NCBI GenBank assembly: GCA_900548515.1
Contig: URKU01000003.1
Location: 4,940-68,939 of the forward strand
Direction of reading: 5' to 3'
From: an uncultured Collinsella sp.
Lineage (GTDB): Bacteria > Actinomycetota > Coriobacteriia > Coriobacteriales > Coriobacteriaceae
Length of the DNA stretch: 64,000 nucleotides
Shown: one piece after another, positions 22,874 through 32,639 of the stretch
How the letters are laid out: every line of letters begins with the position of its first letter
How positions within the stretch are numbered: position 1 is the first letter of the stretch
Made by a program: the position numbers and the translations under genes
The notes under the pieces: model-generated
Told to the model about the DNA's origin: nothing
Seen by the model: the letters and a program-made list of their open reading frames with translations, nothing else
Database searches by the model: none

Positions 22874-24823
22874 CTAGAGAGCGCAGGCAACCTTATAGCC
22901 GTCGCCGATGGCGTCGCGGATGTTGCCGCACTTGTTGGCGTCGCCCAGAACGTGGGTGGTAACGCCAGCAGCTGCCAGGTCGTCGGCAAGCTTAGTGTTG
23001 GGACGGTAGCCCATCGCCAGCACCAGCGTATCGGCACCGGTGATAGTGTGGACCTCGCCGTCCTTCTCGTAGCTGATAGTATCCTCGGTGATCTCGGTCA
23101 CCTTGGCCTCGGTCAGCACGTGGACGCCCTTGGAGAGCATGCGCGTGATGAGCACCGCGCGGCCGGCGCCGCCCTCGTTGGCGGCGAGCGTCTTGGTCAT
23201 CTCGATGACGGTGACGTCGCGGTTGGCCGGCGACAGGTCGTTGACCAGCGGAGCCAGATAGTCGGCCGTCTCGCAGCCGACGGTGCCGCCGCCCACGATG
23301 ACGATCTTCTTGCCCGGGAAGGCATTGCCGCCCAGCAGGTCGTCAGCCGTCATGACCTGTTTAAAGCCCTGCATAAAGGCAGGAGCGATAGGCTCGGCGC
23401 CATAGGCCAGAACAACCTCGTACCCGGCGTAGTCGCGTTGGATGTCCTCGGCCGAAAGCTCGGTACCAAAGACGCACTTCACGCCGGCCTCGGCCAGACG
23501 GCGATACTGGTACTTGATCACGCGGGTGAGCTCCTGCTTTGCCGGCGGGACGGCTGCAATGCGCATCTCGCCACCCGGCTCGTCCTGCTTATCCACGAGC
23601 ACCACGTTGTGACCGCGCTTAGCGGCAATGAACGCCGCCTCCATGCCGGCGGGACCGGCGCCCACAACGAGCACGTTCTTGGCCTCGGCGGCGGGCTCGT
23701 AGCCAGCCTCGTCACGCTCGACATCGGGGTTAACGGTGCAGGAGATACGCTTGCCAAACATGATGCCGTTCAGGCAGCGCAGGCAGCCGATGCAGGGGCG
23801 AATCTCGTCGGCGTTGCCGGCAGCCGCCTTGTTGCAGAACTCGGCATCGCACAGGTTGGCGCGGCCCATCATGCAGATGTCGGCGACGCCGTCCTCGATC
23901 AGCTCCTCGGCAATCCATGCCTCGTTGATGCGGCCGACCGTGGCGACGGGAATGTTGACGTGCTTTTTAATCTCACGCGAGCAGGCGGCGTGCGAGGCCT
24001 GCTGCGTGCCGGCAGCGGGAATCGCGGAGCCGCGCTTGATGGTGGTGCCGCCCGACACGTGGATCATGTCGACGCCGGCCTTCTCCAAGCGACGCGAGAC
24101 ATAAATCATGTCGTTGAGGGTCAGACTGCCATCGGTGTACTCGTCGCCCGAGATGCGGACGTCGATGATGAAGTCCTTGCCGCAGCGCTCGCGAATCTCG
24201 GCGATGACCTCGAGCAAGAAGCGCATACGGGCGTCGAGCGAGCCGCCATACTCGTCGGTACGCTTGTTGTAGAGCGGAGTCAAAAAGCCGCCGAGCATGC
24301 CGTGGGCGTGTGCCGCATGGACCTCGACGCCATCGACGCCAGCCTTCTGCATACGCACGGCAGCGTCGCCAAACTGATGCGTGAGCTCGTGAATCTCGTC
24401 GACCGTGATGGGGCGCGGTGCCTCGCGGGCGTAAGACGGGCCCACAAAGGACGGAGCGATCAGGCGCGGCGTGCCCGGAATGTTAAAGGCCATGTAGGCG
24501 GGGTGGAAGAGCTGCGGCATGATCTTGCAGCCATACTCGTGGACGGCCGCGGCGAGCTTTTCCCAGCCGGGGATAAACGTGTCGTCGTAGCAGCACATGT
24601 CACCCGGTAGATAGGTATAGGTGGGCTCGACCGTCACGACCTCGGTGATGATGAGGCCCACGCCGCCCTTGGCGCGGGCACGGTAATGATCGACCAAGTC
24701 ATCGGTCACATAGCCGTGATCGGCCAGGTTGGTGGACACCGGCGGCATAAAGACGCGGTTCTTGACCTCGGTTGTACCGACCTTGATCGGGCTAAAGAGC
24801 ATCGGATAGGCGGAAGACTCCAT
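22874..24823 (-). CDS. FMN/FAD/4Fe-4S oxidoreductase of the 2,4-dienoyl-CoA reductase/old yellow enzyme family
   Basis: A 649-aa three-domain enzyme. Residues 1-350 form the FMN-binding TIM barrel (LFSPIKVGTTEVKNRVFMPP, HAAHAHGMLGGFLTPLYNKR). A cluster loop follows with CIGCLRCLNGIMFGKRISC. The C-terminal half binds FAD and NAD(P) (KNVLVVGAGPAGMEAAFIAA, KKIVIVGGGTVGCETADYL). Relatives reduce C=C bonds of enoyl-CoA, enoates, bile-acid intermediates or xenobiotics. The substrate cannot be told and the gene stands alone. GAAAGGAA precedes the ATG at 24823. Confidence 0.9.
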   Translation of the reverse strand: MESSAYPMLFSPIKVGTTEVKNRVFMPPVSTNLADHGYVTDDLVDHYRARAKGGVGLIITEVVTVEPTYTYLPGDMCCYDDTFIPGWEKLAAAVHEYGCKIMPQLFHPAYMAFNIPGTPRLIAPSFVGPSYAREAPRPITVDEIHELTHQFGDAAVRMQKAGVDGVEVHAAHAHGMLGGFLTPLYNKRTDEYGGSLDARMRFLLEVIAEIRERCGKDFIIDVRISGDEYTDGSLTLNDMIYVSRRLEKAGVDMIHVSGGTTIKRGSAIPAAGTQQASHAACSREIKKHVNIPVATVGRINEAWIAEELIEDGVADICMMGRANLCDAEFCNKAAAGNADEIRPCIGCLRCLNGIMFGKRISCTVNPDVERDEAGYEPAAEAKNVLVVGAGPAGMEAAFIAAKRGHNVVLVDKQDEPGGEMRIAAVPPAKQELTRVIKYQYRRLAEAGVKCVFGTELSAEDIQRDYAGYEVVLAYGAEPIAPAFMQGFKQVMTADDLLGGNAFPGKKIVIVGGGTVGCETADYLAPLVNDLSPANRDVTVIEMTKTLAANEGGAGRAVLITRMLSKGVHVLTEAKVTEITEDTISYEKDGEVHTITGADTLVLAMGYRPNTKLADDLAAAGVTTHVLGDANKCGNIRDAIGDGYKVACAL

Positions 24824-24941
24824 ACAGGGTTCCTTTCGTTTAAGCCGCTCGGCGGCAGTTGCTAACACACCTATCGTATCAGCAACCGCCGCATTCGCAC
24901 TCGCTCGCACTCTCCACCTTCAATCCCGACCCTCACAAAAA

Positions 24942-25007
24942 AGTTGCGGTGGAATACGGAGTAGATAAGGCCTTTGACAGCCAAAACAGTCCGTATTCCA
25001 CTGCAAC
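24942..25007. repeat. Palindromic intergenic repeat, copy 3
   Basis: Starts AGTTGCGGTGGAATACGGAG and ends with the complementary arm. It differs from copy 4 at 33351-33417 by about two bases over the whole unit and has the same orientation. Copies 3 and 4 flank the kdp genes on both sides. Confidence 0.9.
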
Positions 25008-25071
25008 TGATGGGCGGGGTGGAATTAAGGGCTCAGGTAGTCAGTCATGCCCTCATCCGCCACTCCCTCAC

Positions 25072-25662
25072 CTACAGCGCGCCGTCCAGCATAAGGTTCA
25101 CCTTGAGCACGTTGACCGTAGGCTCGCCGAAGACGCCCAGGAATCGGCCCTTGGTGCACTGGGCGATGATCTCGCGAACCTCGCCTTCGCTCTTGCCCGT
25201 GGCCTTCGCCAGGCGCGGTACCTGGTACTCGGCGGCATCGGGGGAGATCTCGGGGTCGAGCCCTGAGCCAGAACACGTCACCAGGTCGACGGGCACAGCG
25301 TCCATATCGGCATCGGGGTTGGCGGCGCGGATCTTCTTCACGCGCGCATCCACAAGCTGCCGATACTCATCACTCGCCGGGGACAAATTGGACGGGGCAC
25401 CATACGCCATGAGCCCGCCATCTTCGCCTTCGACAATTGACACGTTCTGGATACGACCCCACATGTGGGCTTCGTCATCGAAGTTCTGGCCGATGAGCTC
25501 GGAACCCACAACCTTGCCGTCGACCGTAATGAGCGAACCGTTCGCCTGATACGGGAACGCAACCTGGGAGATGCCGGTCACGACGAGCGTATAGCCCAGG
25601 CCGCAGACAACGGTAAACAGCGCGAACACGCCCAGTGCGCGCGATGCAACACCTTTGAACAT
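25072..25662 (-). CDS. kdpC: Potassium-transporting ATPase subunit C
   Basis: A 196-aa subunit that stabilises the Kdp pump and raises its affinity for potassium. It has one N-terminal membrane segment (LGVFALFTVVCGLGYTLVVT), then QVAFPYQANGSLI and GSELIGQNFDD. The diagnostic VPVDLVTCSGSGLDPEISPD and AAEYQVPRLAKATG motifs are intact. It is the last gene of kdpFABC, starting 12 bases after kdpB. TGGAGG lies five bases before the ATG at 25662; an ATG at 25674 is less well placed. Confidence 0.96.
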   Translation of the reverse strand: MFKGVASRALGVFALFTVVCGLGYTLVVTGISQVAFPYQANGSLITVDGKVVGSELIGQNFDDEAHMWGRIQNVSIVEGEDGGLMAYGAPSNLSPASDEYRQLVDARVKKIRAANPDADMDAVPVDLVTCSGSGLDPEISPDAAEYQVPRLAKATGKSEGEVREIIAQCTKGRFLGVFGEPTVNVLKVNLMLDGAL

Positions 25663-25674
25663 ACAAACCTCCAC

Positions 25675-27729
25675 TTACATAATGCCGCAGAACGCGAGCA
25701 GCATGTCGATGAGCTTGATGAATACGAACGGGGCAACGATGCCGCCCAGACCCCACACGAGCAGGTTGTGGGTCAGCAGCTGTCCGGACGGGACCTCGCG
25801 GTACTTAACGCCCTTCAGCGCGGCCGGGATCAGCGCGACGATAACGAGCGCGTTATAGATGATGGCCGAAAGAACCGCGGACAGCGGGCTTGCCAGACCA
25901 AGGATGTTGAGCGCGCCAAGGCCCGGGTAGATCGGCGAAAACAGGGCCGGGATGATAGCGAAGTACTTCGCCATGTCGTTGGCCACCGAGAAGGTCGTGA
26001 GCGAACCGCGGGTCATGAGCAGCTGCTTGCCGATACGCACGACCTCGATGAGCTTGGTAGGGCTGGAGTCGAGGTCGACCATGTTGCCGGCCTCCTTGGC
26101 AGCCTGGGTGCCCGTGTTCATGGCCACGGCGACGTCGGCCTGGGCCAGAGCGGGCGCGTCGTTGGTGCCGTCACCGGTCATGGCGACCAGGTGCCCCTCA
26201 CGCTGGAACTCGCGGATCTTCTCGAGCTTGCCTTCAGGGGTGGCCTCGGCCAGGAAGTCGTCAACGCCGGCCTCGGCGGCGATTGCCGCGGCGGTGAGCG
26301 GGTTGTCGCCCGTCACCATTATGGTCTTGATACCCATGCGGCGCAGGTCGGCGAACTTCTCCTTAACGCCGGACTTGATGATGTCCTTAAGGTACACAAC
26401 GCCCAGCACACGGCAGTTCTTGGTCACGACCAGCGGGGTGCCGCCGGCCTTGGCGATGCGCTCGACGGCCTCGTCGCACTCCTGGGAGAACACGCCGCCG
26501 GCTGCCTCCACATAAGTGCGCACGGAATCGGCAGCGCCCTTGCGGATCTCATTGCCCTCGTAGTTCACGCCGGACATACGCGTTGCCGCGGTGAACGGGA
26601 TGAACTCCATACCCTTATCCTCGAGCGTGCGACCGCGCAGACCGAACTGCTCCTTGGCGAGCACGACGATGGAACGACCCTCGGGGGTCTCGTCGGCCAG
26701 CGAGGAAAGCTGGGCGGCATCGGCCAGCTCCGCGGGATCGACGCCGTCGACCGGGATGAACTCGGCGGCTTGGCGGTTACCCAGGGTGATGGTGCCGGTC
26801 TTGTCGAGCATGAGGATGTCGACGTCGCCGGCGGCCTCGATGGCGCGGCCGGACATGGCCAGCACGTTGGCCTCGTTCAGACGGCTCATGCCGGCGATAC
26901 CGATGGCGGACAGAAGGGCGCCGATGGTAGTGGGAGCCAGGCACACGAGCAGTGCCACGAGCGTGGTCACGGCCGTGGGGTTGACCATGTCGTTAAGACC
27001 GGCCGAGAAGCAGGAGTAACAATACAGGGCCAGCGTGACCAGGATAAAGACGATAGAGAGGGCCACCAGGAAGATCTCCAGAGCGATCTCGTTAGGGGTC
27101 TTCTTGCGCGCGGCACCCTCGACCATCGCGATCATCTTGTCCAGGAAGCTCTGGCCGGGTTCGCTGGAGATCTTGACGATGATCCAGTCGGATAGCACCG
27201 TGGTACCGCCGGTAACGGCAGAGCGGTCGCCGCCGGCCTCGCGGACCACGGGGGCGGACTCGCCGGTGATGGCGGACTCGTCAACGGAGGCAGCGCCCTC
27301 GATGACGTCGCCATCGCCGGGAATCTGCTCGCCGGCGCGTACGATCACCAGGTCGCCGCGCGTAAGCTCGGTGCCGGGAACGACGGTGAAGTGCTCCTTG
27401 TCCTCAACGGACTCGATGCGATGGGCCTCGACATCCTTCTTGGCCGCACGCAGGGAATCGGCCTGAGCCTTACCGCGGCCCTCGGCAAGCGCCTCGGCGA
27501 AGTTCGAGAACAGGTCTGTGAGCCACAGGATGACCGCGATGGCGACCACATAGTAGGTGGGCACACCCGCGTCCTGCACACCGAAGATGGAAGCGACGGC
27601 CAGGACGGAGGTCATGCCGGCGGAAAACCACACCAGGAACATGACCGGGTTTTGAATCTGGACGCGAGGATCCAACTTGGCAAACGAGTCGCGGACCGCG
27701 CGGCCCATCATGTCTTTTTGCATAGCCAT
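25675..27729 (-). CDS. kdpB: Potassium-transporting P-type ATPase subunit B
   Basis: A 684-aa catalytic subunit that hydrolyses ATP to drive potassium uptake. It has the phosphorylation loop MLDKTGTITLGNR, the actuator motif DESAITGESAPV, the hinge TGDNPLTAAAIAAEAGVDDF, and GDGTNDAPALAQADVAVAMN. In E. coli KdpB the TGES serine is a site of inhibitory phosphorylation, and a serine is present here. AAGGAGG lies nine bases before the ATG at 27729; the longer frame from 27753 overlaps the kdpA stop region. Confidence 0.97.
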   Translation of the reverse strand: MAMQKDMMGRAVRDSFAKLDPRVQIQNPVMFLVWFSAGMTSVLAVASIFGVQDAGVPTYYVVAIAVILWLTDLFSNFAEALAEGRGKAQADSLRAAKKDVEAHRIESVEDKEHFTVVPGTELTRGDLVIVRAGEQIPGDGDVIEGAASVDESAITGESAPVVREAGGDRSAVTGGTTVLSDWIIVKISSEPGQSFLDKMIAMVEGAARKKTPNEIALEIFLVALSIVFILVTLALYCYSCFSAGLNDMVNPTAVTTLVALLVCLAPTTIGALLSAIGIAGMSRLNEANVLAMSGRAIEAAGDVDILMLDKTGTITLGNRQAAEFIPVDGVDPAELADAAQLSSLADETPEGRSIVVLAKEQFGLRGRTLEDKGMEFIPFTAATRMSGVNYEGNEIRKGAADSVRTYVEAAGGVFSQECDEAVERIAKAGGTPLVVTKNCRVLGVVYLKDIIKSGVKEKFADLRRMGIKTIMVTGDNPLTAAAIAAEAGVDDFLAEATPEGKLEKIREFQREGHLVAMTGDGTNDAPALAQADVAVAMNTGTQAAKEAGNMVDLDSSPTKLIEVVRIGKQLLMTRGSLTTFSVANDMAKYFAIIPALFSPIYPGLGALNILGLASPLSAVLSAIIYNALVIVALIPAALKGVKYREVPSGQLLTHNLLVWGLGGIVAPFVFIKLIDMLLAFCGIM

Positions 27730-27745
27730 AAATCTGCGCCCTCCT

Positions 27746-29569
27746 TTACGCAATCATCTGGAAGAACTCGGCAACGGGGCCAAGCGCCAGGGCCGGGAAG
27801 AAGCTCAGGGCACCGATCAGCAGAACGATGAACACGAGCAGGAATACGAACATGCCGTTGGTGGTAGACAGGGTACCGGCGCTCTCGGCGACCTTACCTT
27901 TCTTGGCCAGCGAGCCGGCGATAGCCAGCGTACCGATGATGGGCATGAAGCGGGCGAACAGCATCTCGAGGCCGAGCATGACGTTGATCCAGGGAATGTT
28001 GCAGTTCATGCCTGCAAACGCCGAGCCGTTGTTGCCGCCGCATGAGGTGAAGGCATACAGCACCTCGGAGAAGCCGTGCGCGCCACCATTGTTGAGCTGG
28101 TCGGCAAGACCGGGCACCATGCAGGCGATGGCCGAACACACCAGAATGGCAAACGGAGTTGCCAGGCACAGGACAACTGCCCAGCGCATCTCGCCCGGCT
28201 CGATCTTCTTGCCCAGGAACTCAGGCGTGCGTCCGACCATGAGGCCGGCGATGAACACTGTGAGGATGGCGAAGCCGATCATGCCGTACAGGCCGCAGCC
28301 CACGCCGCCGAAGACGACCTCGCCCAGAGCCATCTGGAGCATCTGGACAAAACCGCCCAGCGGGGTGTAGGAGTCGTGCATGGAGTTAACCGAGCCGTTG
28401 GAAGCAGCCGTCGTGAAAGCGGACCAGGTGGAAGAGGAGGCGATACCGAAGCGGCTCTCCTTGCCCTCCATGTTGCCGCCAGCCTGGCCATCGGTCATCT
28501 CGATGTTGACCGCGCCGCCATCTGCCAGCTGCGGGGTGCCCGCATGCTCGTTGAGGGCGATGATGCCGGCGAAGATCACCAGCAGGATGAACATGGCGGC
28601 AAAGATGGCCTTGCCCTGCTTGGTGTTTTTGACGCCGATACCGAAGGTGAAGCAACAGGCGGCCGGGATCAGCAGCAGGCTGGTCATCTCGATGATGTTG
28701 GTGAAGGCACTGGGGTTCTCATACGGATGAGCGGAGTTCACTCCGAAGAAGCCTCCGCCGTTGGTGCCGGACTGCTTGATGGCGACCTGAGGAGCCGCGG
28801 GACCCTGGGGCAGGAACTGCTCGGTGACCACGCGCGCGCCCTCGACAACCTTGCCGTCGACCTTGACCGTGTCGCCCTCGATCTCGGCGCCGTCGATGAC
28901 GCTCCAGCCGCCGTCTGCATTAGGCTGGACAGCGACGGGCTCTACGAGCTCAGCCTTCTGAGCCGGCTGGAAGTTGGAGATGACGCCACCGGCAGCCAGG
29001 CAGATGCCGAACACGAGGTTCAGCGGGATGAGCACATACAGGACGGTGCGGGTGAGGTCGACCCAGAAGGAACCCAGACCCTGCTCCTTGACCTGACGGA
29101 AGCCGCGGATCAGCGCGAACATGACCGCGATACCGGTGCCGGCGGAAACGAAGTTCTGCACGGTGAGACCCATGAACTGCACAAGGTAGGACAGGGTGGT
29201 CTCACCGGAGTAGGACTGCCAGTTGGTGTTGGTTATGAAGGAAGCAGCCGTATTGAACGACAGGTTCCATGACACACCCGGCAGGTGCTGGGGATTGCCT
29301 GGCAAGAAGGACTGAAACGCCTGGAGTGCCACAAGAGCCACGAGGCCGATCCCCGAAAAGACCAGCACGCTCGCCAGATAGCGCCTACACCCCATCTGCT
29401 CTGCCGCGTCGATGCGAAGCAGACGATAGACGCCACGCTCCACAGGAGCAATCACAGGCGACAGGAACGTATGCTCACCATCCATGATATGGGCCATGAA
29501 CCGACCGAGCGGAACGGCCAGGACGACGAGCACGGCAAAGTACAAGATGTACTGAATCGCAGCGTCCAT
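27746..29569 (-). CDS. kdpA: Potassium-transporting ATPase subunit A
   Basis: A 607-aa channel-like subunit that binds and conducts potassium. It shows the four selectivity-filter regions of the family, among them NPQHLPGVSWNLSFNTAASF (first), SGTNGGGFFGVNSAHPYENP (second) and FTSCGGNNGSAFAGM (fourth). About ten membrane helices are seen. It starts four bases after kdpF and is followed by kdpB after 16 bases, in the usual FABC order. Confidence 0.97.
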   Translation of the reverse strand: MDAAIQYILYFAVLVVLAVPLGRFMAHIMDGEHTFLSPVIAPVERGVYRLLRIDAAEQMGCRRYLASVLVFSGIGLVALVALQAFQSFLPGNPQHLPGVSWNLSFNTAASFITNTNWQSYSGETTLSYLVQFMGLTVQNFVSAGTGIAVMFALIRGFRQVKEQGLGSFWVDLTRTVLYVLIPLNLVFGICLAAGGVISNFQPAQKAELVEPVAVQPNADGGWSVIDGAEIEGDTVKVDGKVVEGARVVTEQFLPQGPAAPQVAIKQSGTNGGGFFGVNSAHPYENPSAFTNIIEMTSLLLIPAACCFTFGIGVKNTKQGKAIFAAMFILLVIFAGIIALNEHAGTPQLADGGAVNIEMTDGQAGGNMEGKESRFGIASSSTWSAFTTAASNGSVNSMHDSYTPLGGFVQMLQMALGEVVFGGVGCGLYGMIGFAILTVFIAGLMVGRTPEFLGKKIEPGEMRWAVVLCLATPFAILVCSAIACMVPGLADQLNNGGAHGFSEVLYAFTSCGGNNGSAFAGMNCNIPWINVMLGLEMLFARFMPIIGTLAIAGSLAKKGKVAESAGTLSTTNGMFVFLLVFIVLLIGALSFFPALALGPVAEFFQMIA

Positions 29570-29572
29570 AGT

Positions 29573-29659
29573 TTACGAATCACTCCTCATCAGAATGTAG
29601 ATGTAATAGATAAGGAGTCCAATGCAGACGACTCCGATGATGGGAATGAGGATGTCCAT
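29573..29659 (-). CDS. kdpF: KdpF small membrane subunit
   Basis: A 28-aa single-helix peptide: MDILIPIIGVVCIGLLIYYI then YILMRSDS. It sits directly upstream of kdpA, where kdpF is found in other bacteria, and has a GAAAGGGG site before its ATG at 29659. KdpF stabilises the Kdp complex in E. coli. The size, hydrophobicity and position support the call, though so short a peptide has little sequence signature. Confidence 0.85.
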   Translation of the reverse strand: MDILIPIIGVVCIGLLIYYIYILMRSDS

Positions 29660-29903
29660 TTACCGCCCCTTTCACGCGCGGTCCGATGTCTCGGACGCCT
29701 GCTCTCGCAAGCGTCTGGGGACAGTAAACGCTTCTAGGGATTAAAGAGGCGTGAGGGCCGGGGCTCACGTCCTTAAGATGCCGTAAAGATGCAGGTAGTA
29801 AGCACTATTGCGGCTGCAGTGCGCCTATACTCGACCTCGCGAGCATACAGTGGCGTCCTCACCGCGTATGCACGCATGGACAACGTTTCAGAAAGGCTAC
29901 GCT
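29660..29903. promoter_or_regulatory. Divergent kdpF/kdpD promoter region with possible KdpE direct repeats
   Basis: The 244-base gap between kdpF (leftward) and kdpD (rightward) contains AAGATGC at 29775-29781 and again at 29786-29792, an 11-base spacing typical of OmpR-family sites. TATACT at 29826 may be the -10 box for kdpD. Site assignment to KdpE is by position only. Confidence 0.45.
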
Positions 29904-32639
29904 ATGCAGCGCGACGCATCGGACACTCGCGTCAACCCAGACCTCATCCTCAAGGCAATTGAGAAAGACGAGGCCGCCGATGACGCTCGAACCAGCCGGG
30001 GACACCTCAAGATTTTCTTTGGCTACGCTGCTGGCGCAGGCAAAACCTATGCGATGCTTCAAGCCGCCCACGCCGCCAAGCGGCGAGGTGTCGACGTCGT
30101 CGCGGGATACATCGAGCCGCACGAACGTCCGGCAACTGCCCATCTTGCACAAGGGCTTGAGAACGTGCCCTGTAAACTCATCGAGCACAACGGCATTGCG
30201 CTCAGCGAGTTCGATCTAGATACGGCTATCGAACGCGCCCCTCAGCTCATCCTTGTCGACGAGCTTGCCCATACGAATGCGCCGGGGTCTCGCCACGACA
30301 AACGCTATCAAGACGTCGAGGAACTTCTACATGCGGGAATCGACGTCTATACGACCGTGAACGTTCAGCACATCGAGAGCCTAAACGACATGGTTGCATC
30401 CATCACCGGCGTTGTCGTGAGCGAACGAATCCCCGACCGTATCTTCGATGATGCCGACCAGGTCGAGCTCGTCGACATAGAGCCCGAAGACCTACTTGAG
30501 CGCCTTCGCGCCGGCCTCGTCTACCGTCCCGCACAAGCCGACCGAGCGCAACAGCATTTTTTTACCGTCGAGAACCTCACCGCACTCCGAGAAATCGCGC
30601 TGCGCCGCTGCGCCGATCGCACCGGCCACCTCACAGATGCCGCACGCGTGCTGGGAAACCGTGACTACTACACCAGGGAGCGTATCTTAGTCTGTGTCTC
30701 CCCGGCGCCGACCAATCCCCGCATCGTCCGTGCCGCCGCACGCATGGCGAAAGCGTTTCGCAGCGAGCTCGTCGCCCTGTTCGTAGAGAGCCCGCGCACG
30801 CAAGCCATGAGCGATGATGAGCGCGCCAAGCTTGCAGCCAATATCGCCCTAGCCGAGCAGCTCGGAGCACATATGGAAACCGTCTATGGCGACGACATCG
30901 CGTTTCAGATCTCCGAGTTCGCGCGCCTGTCGGGTATTTCGAAGATCGTCATGGGGCGCACGGGCGAGCGCAGCAGCGTCCGTCAGGCCCTCTTCGGCCG
31001 CAAATCTCTCGTAGAACAGCTCATAACATTCGCCCCGAACCTCGACATTTACATCATTCCAGACCAGTCGACTCCGCCCTCCCGGCCCAAAGGACGCCGC
31101 CGCGCGGTCGCCCTGCAGCCGCCCAACAGCCGAAACGTGCTTCGCACGCTGGCCCTCTCTCTTGTCGCCACGGCGATCGGCACGGCTTTCCGCCATCTGG
31201 GATTTGCCGATTCCAGCATCATATCCCTCTATATCCTCACGGCCCTGCTGACCGCCGTCACCACGACGGGGCGTATCTGCACGATCGTATCGAGCGTGCT
31301 CTCTGTAGTGCTTTACAACTTCTGCTTCGTCACGCCTCTGTTTTCGCTCGCCAGCTACGACCGAAGCTATCTGGTCACGTTCGGCATCATGTTCGCTACC
31401 GCTATGGTCGCCGGCGAGTTAACTGCGCGCATCGCCGACAACGCCCGTACCTCCGCCGAGAACGCATTCAAAACGCGCGTACTCCTCGAAACGAACCAGC
31501 TCTTGCAGCAAGCCCATAGCGCGAAGGAGTGTGCCCGCGTCGCCATGAACCAACTCGTCAAACTGCTAAAACTCGACGTGGTCTTCTACACCGCCGAGCA
31601 CGGCACGCTCGGCAAGACCCTCTATGAGTCCGCTGGCACCGAAAACCGATCCGCGTCGCTGTTCACCGACTACGAGCGCGCCGTTGCAACCTGGACCTAC
31701 ACCAACAACAAGCGCGCGGGCGCAAGCACGCGGACCCTGCCTGAGGCGCGCTGTCTCTACCTCGCGGTTCGTACCGGCGACAAGGTATTCGGTGTCATCG
31801 GCATCGACCTGGAGGGGCGCGAAATCGAAGCCTTCGAGCATTCGATCGTCCTATCTATCGTAGGTGAATGCGCCTTGGCGCTCGAAAGCGACCGGGCGGC
31901 GCAAGAGCGCGAAGAGGCTGCGGTCTTGGCGAAAAACGAGCAGCTGCGCGCCAACCTTTTGCGCTCCATCGGCCACGATTTGAGGACACCCCTCACGGCT
32001 ATATCCGGATCTGCGGCAATCCTTCGGAAGAGCGACGAGAAGCTCAGCCTCGAACAACGCTGCGATCTTGCCGATGCCATCTACGACGACTCCCTCTGGC
32101 TTATCGATACCGTGGAGAACCTCCTCGCCATCACACGCGTCGAGGACGGCACCATTCGCCTCAACTTAACATCCGAGCTCATCGACGAAGTCATCGAGGC
32201 CGCCCTCAGCCATGTCGCCCAAGCATCGCATGGACGTGCCGTCACCATCGAGCACACTGACGACATCCTGCTGGTACGCATCGACGTCCATCTCATCATG
32301 CAGGTGCTTACGAATCTCATCATGAACGCCTTCAAGTACACGCCCGAGGACTCGACTGTCACCATCAGCGCGCGTCGCGAGGGTGCGTTCGTTGTGGTGG
32401 ACGTCGCAGACGATGGGCCGGGTGTGGCAGACTGCGACAAGCCTCATATCTTTGAGCGCTTCTTTACCTCAGGCAATACGCGGCCCGTGGATTCGCGTCG
32501 AAGCATCGGCCTTGGGCTGTCGCTCTGCCGCTCCATCGTGGAGGCGCATGGCGGCGTCATCGAAGTTCGCGACAACCACCCCCATGGGGCCGTCTTCCGT
32601 TTTACCCTGCCCGCTGAGGAGATCGAGATTCATGAATAA
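29904..32639 (+). CDS. kdpD: Sensor histidine kinase KdpD
   Basis: A 911-aa sensor for potassium limitation. In order: KdpD N-domain with P-loop FFGYAAGAGKTYAMLQAA (about residues 38-55), LVDELAHTNAPGSRHDKRYQ, a Usp-like domain (about 250-370, ending GISKIVMGRTGERSSVRQAL), a DUF4118 four-helix membrane region (about 400-510), a GAF-like region, and HisKA with the phospho-accepting His in SIGHDLRTPLTAISG. The HATPase domain follows (MNAFKYTPEDSTV, VADDGPGV, GLGLSLCRSIVEAHGG). The ATG at 29904 follows GAAAGG. It overlaps kdpE by eight bases. Confidence 0.96.
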   Translation: MQRDASDTRVNPDLILKAIEKDEAADDARTSRGHLKIFFGYAAGAGKTYAMLQAAHAAKRRGVDVVAGYIEPHERPATAHLAQGLENVPCKLIEHNGIALSEFDLDTAIERAPQLILVDELAHTNAPGSRHDKRYQDVEELLHAGIDVYTTVNVQHIESLNDMVASITGVVVSERIPDRIFDDADQVELVDIEPEDLLERLRAGLVYRPAQADRAQQHFFTVENLTALREIALRRCADRTGHLTDAARVLGNRDYYTRERILVCVSPAPTNPRIVRAAARMAKAFRSELVALFVESPRTQAMSDDERAKLAANIALAEQLGAHMETVYGDDIAFQISEFARLSGISKIVMGRTGERSSVRQALFGRKSLVEQLITFAPNLDIYIIPDQSTPPSRPKGRRRAVALQPPNSRNVLRTLALSLVATAIGTAFRHLGFADSSIISLYILTALLTAVTTTGRICTIVSSVLSVVLYNFCFVTPLFSLASYDRSYLVTFGIMFATAMVAGELTARIADNARTSAENAFKTRVLLETNQLLQQAHSAKECARVAMNQLVKLLKLDVVFYTAEHGTLGKTLYESAGTENRSASLFTDYERAVATWTYTNNKRAGASTRTLPEARCLYLAVRTGDKVFGVIGIDLEGREIEAFEHSIVLSIVGECALALESDRAAQEREEAAVLAKNEQLRANLLRSIGHDLRTPLTAISGSAAILRKSDEKLSLEQRCDLADAIYDDSLWLIDTVENLLAITRVEDGTIRLNLTSELIDEVIEAALSHVAQASHGRAVTIEHTDDILLVRIDVHLIMQVLTNLIMNAFKYTPEDSTVTISARREGAFVVVDVADDGPGVADCDKPHIFERFFTSGNTRPVDSRRSIGLGLSLCRSIVEAHGGVIEVRDNHPHGAVFRFTLPAEEIEIHE

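Noticed and set aside
29808..29903. Longer N-terminus for KdpD from ATG 29808
   Set aside because: The extra 32 residues match no KdpD feature and span the probable promoter; ATG 29904 has GAAAGG at a proper distance.
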